A stretch of DNA of 64,000 nt, taken from contig JALJEE010000954.1 in NCBI GenBank assembly GCA_023231475.1, positions 40,045 to 104,044 on the forward strand, in the 5' to 3' direction. This stretch comes from Seison nebaliae (lineage: Eukaryota > Rotifera > Pararotatoria > Seisonacea > Seisonidae). The notes below the pieces were generated by a model, which was not told the DNA's origin, ran no database searches, and saw only the letters and a list, made by a program, of their open reading frames with translations. This document shows, in pieces, positions 61,996 to 64,000 of the stretch. Position 1 is the first letter of the stretch. Every line of letters starts with the position of its first letter. Both the position numbers and the translations under genes were made by a program.

Positions 61996-63009
61996 TATTT
62001 AAAATTTTAAAAGAATTTTTGAGAATTCTAACTGTTTTTCCTTCCTGTTAAATTTTCAAGTTTTGCGATAAAGTAATAAGTAGCGAAGGATTTGAAAGAA
62101 ATTTAGCTAACCATTACGTGTACATTCGATTAAGCAAACGAACAAAAATAAAATGAAACACAAACGTAAAACATTCATTATGTGAATTAAATGAAATTTG
62201 AATTTTCCTTTCTCTTATATACACTTTTTTGGAGGATGGAATTACTCATTTTTCATCTTGGTGGTTGTTAATTCTCTAATTCCTAAGAGAGAGGAAAAGT
62301 GTTTTAAACAAATTTAAACATTTTCTAAAAATAATTTGTTCGAAACCACTATGGTCACATAGATGTTTTGTGTATGAAAAATTTTTTAATGTTGCCGAAT
62401 GCACTATTAGGTAACAATTATTTCAGAAAAAGTATTCGATGATATGCCCTACATACAAAAATTTTAACCGTAACGTTATTGGTATATAAAAAATCTATAG
62501 AAACATGTGCGTTAATCGTAACGTTGATTAAATGTTACTGTAAACAGAATATCAACTCAACACGTAAAGGGATATTTAACTTTTCTTCATATAATTTTTC
62601 AACAGTTGATAAACAGTTACGGGAAAAGGGAAACTTTTTTAATTTAGGAACCAGATCCCTATACTGATTATTTCATACAGAACATATTTATGTTTTTATA
62701 CTTTGATATCATATAGAGTATATATTACCCATGATGTAGTTCCTACAAGATCAAGCATAGATTCCAGAAGATAAAATTCTAATTTATATATTTATTTATC
62801 AAGGGAAAGCTTTCATGATCTTATATTGTAAAAATAACATAAAGTTTATTAGATAAGATATTATTAGATTGCAAGAACCCATGAGATGTTTTTTACCAAA
62901 GAGAATTAATTCCCCGTTAGGAAATTGGATATTTTATATTATTCAAGAAGAATTCGAATCCAAGGGACAGAAGTCCCGAACTTTAAAAAGAATGAACTAA
63001 CGTAGATAA
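61996..63009. other. AT-rich region between the kinase-like gene and the retroelement
   Basis: About 1 kb without a supported exon. The end of this stretch (about 62870-63000) may be decayed retroelement sequence, since the recognisable pol region starts at once after it. A short frame at 62479-62667 has no recognised features. Confidence 0.4.
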
Positions 63010-64000
63010 CTTACCGAACGAACAGGAATTAAAAAACTTCGAGAAACTGAAAAAAGAAATTATCGACCACGGAACAATAAATTTTCCTAATTTTAACGAA
63101 AAGTTTACTCTCAAAACGGATGCATCCGAGTTGTGTATGGGTTCCGTTCTAATGCACGAACAGAAAATTGTAGCGTTTCATTCTCGTAAACTAACAAAAA
63201 CGGTAATCAACTATTCTACGATCGAGAAAGAATGTTTGGCGGTGGTGGATGGAGTTCTGAAATTCTATTAATATTTAGCACCCAACGAATTCTTAATTGA
63301 AACTGATCACAAACCGTTGCTGACAATTAGAAAATTTGCGAACAAAGGAAGTAAAAGACTAGAAAAGTGGTCGATGAGACTGAATGAATATGATTTTGAA
63401 ATATAATATATTCCTGGAAAAGAAAATCATATTGCCGATACATTATCCCGCATTAATCTAGTTGATGTTCATGGAATCGACGCAGAGATAGTAGAAGCTC
63501 AACGCCATGGTGACCATTCGAAACGATTAATCCAAGAAATTAGCGGAATGTCAAACGATCGAACAACAGAGGAAATAGCAATTGAGCATGAAGGTGGGAT
63601 GCCATCACAACATCAATCGATATTGTTTTTCCTAAAAAACGGCGAAAAAACGTTATTTGTTCCGAAAAATTTTCGTCAGAGAATAATATTTCTATGTAAT
63701 TCTACAAAAGAAAGTGGTCATTACGGAATCGAAAGAACCATTGCGAAAACTAAATGCCATGGTCATTAGGGAGACGTCTCTAATTCAGTAAGAAAATTTA
63801 TCAAATCTTGTCCAGAATGTCAGGCCAACAGCAATAAACCCAATAGAAACGAACTAAAAAACATCAACAGTTCACTCCCTAACGAAATATGGACCATCGA
63901 CTGTCTGGGAGCATTAAAAAAAACGAGTAAACATCTTATTTATAAACAATTTATATTCTTAAACGTTGATCATTTTTCAAAATATCCTATTGCTTATCCT
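63010..64000 (+). mobile_element. Decayed Ty3/gypsy retroelement, partial pol
   Basis: The plus strand reads as the end of reverse transcriptase, RNase H and the start of integrase. RNase H motifs are visible: LKTDASELCMGSVL, an IEKECLAVVDG helix and IETDHKPLL. The RT-RNaseH tether ending YIPGKENHIADTLSRI is typical of Ty3/gypsy. Integrase shows the zinc region (SGHYGIERT ... SCPECQ) and the first core Asp in IWTIDCLGAL, then a second in LNVDHFSKY; the window ends there. Three in-frame stops break the frame: TAA near 63270, TAA near 63403 and TAG near 63768. No LTR, gag, protease or RT palm domain is found upstream, so the copy is 5'-truncated or its 5' part is unrecognisable. Confidence 0.85.

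Noticed and set aside
1-64000. CRISPR arrays, operons, ribosome-binding sites or other prokaryotic features
   Set aside because: None seen; spliceosomal introns and the animal gene set show this is a eukaryotic nuclear sequence.

Overview
This is a piece of an AT-rich, compact animal nuclear genome. The evidence is an animal gene set (SIX-class homeobox, caspase, PICALM/AP180, USP10, FGD-type RhoGEF, eIF4A-III, PI4KA), GT-AG spliceosomal introns mostly 44-55 nt long, and Asn/Gln/His/Thr/Ser runs written in AT-rich triplets. About 17 protein genes fit in 64 kb. An ASH-domain (DLEC1/HYDIN-like) gene and a VWA-DUF4537 gene suggest a lineage that keeps ciliary genes. A small-genome invertebrate such as a rotifer or another fast-evolving spiralian is my best guess. 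A mite or orthonectid cannot be excluded, and the species is not identifiable by eye.

Layout. 1-2214 (+): 3' part of an ASH-domain gene. 2281-6742 (-): two tandem type I membrane proteins that look paralogous. 7902-8196 (-): an 87-residue membrane protein with a 31-nt intron. 8902-11486 (-): PICALM/AP180. 12273-14036 (+): a caspase with a C-terminal extension. 14472-17679 (+): VWA plus DUF4537. 20568-23240 (+): SIX4/5, flanked by 2.9 kb and 4.9 kb of non-coding DNA. 28117-29775 (+): a C2H2 zinc-finger gene. 31039-34951 (+): USP10. 35378-36098 (-) and 36400-36717 (+): a head-to-head pair (unknown protein; EF-hand protein with a Gly-Met tail) sharing a promoter with a perfect CRE palindrome. 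37739-38914 (-): eIF4A-III. 40214-42191 (+): an SLC16-like transporter. 42719-45655 (+): an FGD-like RhoGEF with PH and FYVE domains. 46427-47871 (+): a PABP-like four-RRM protein. 49226-58039 (-): PI4KA, with 7.9 kb of its coding sequence in one exon.

The last 5 kb differ. At 59021-61732 (-) lies an unfamiliar seven-exon gene that joins an internally duplicated, Pro/Gly-repeat N-terminal region to a divergent kinase-like domain (HGDxHxxN and DWG motifs). One of its introns carries a small poly(A)-tailed insertion flanked by 9-bp direct repeats. From about 63010 to the window end there is a decayed Ty3/gypsy retroelement with three in-frame stops. This end is the most plausible place for something undescribed; the tandem membrane-protein pair is second.

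Introns and exon joins were worked out by eye from splice dinucleotides, reading phase and family similarity. Joins stated as certain keep the frame exactly; unresolved ones are flagged.
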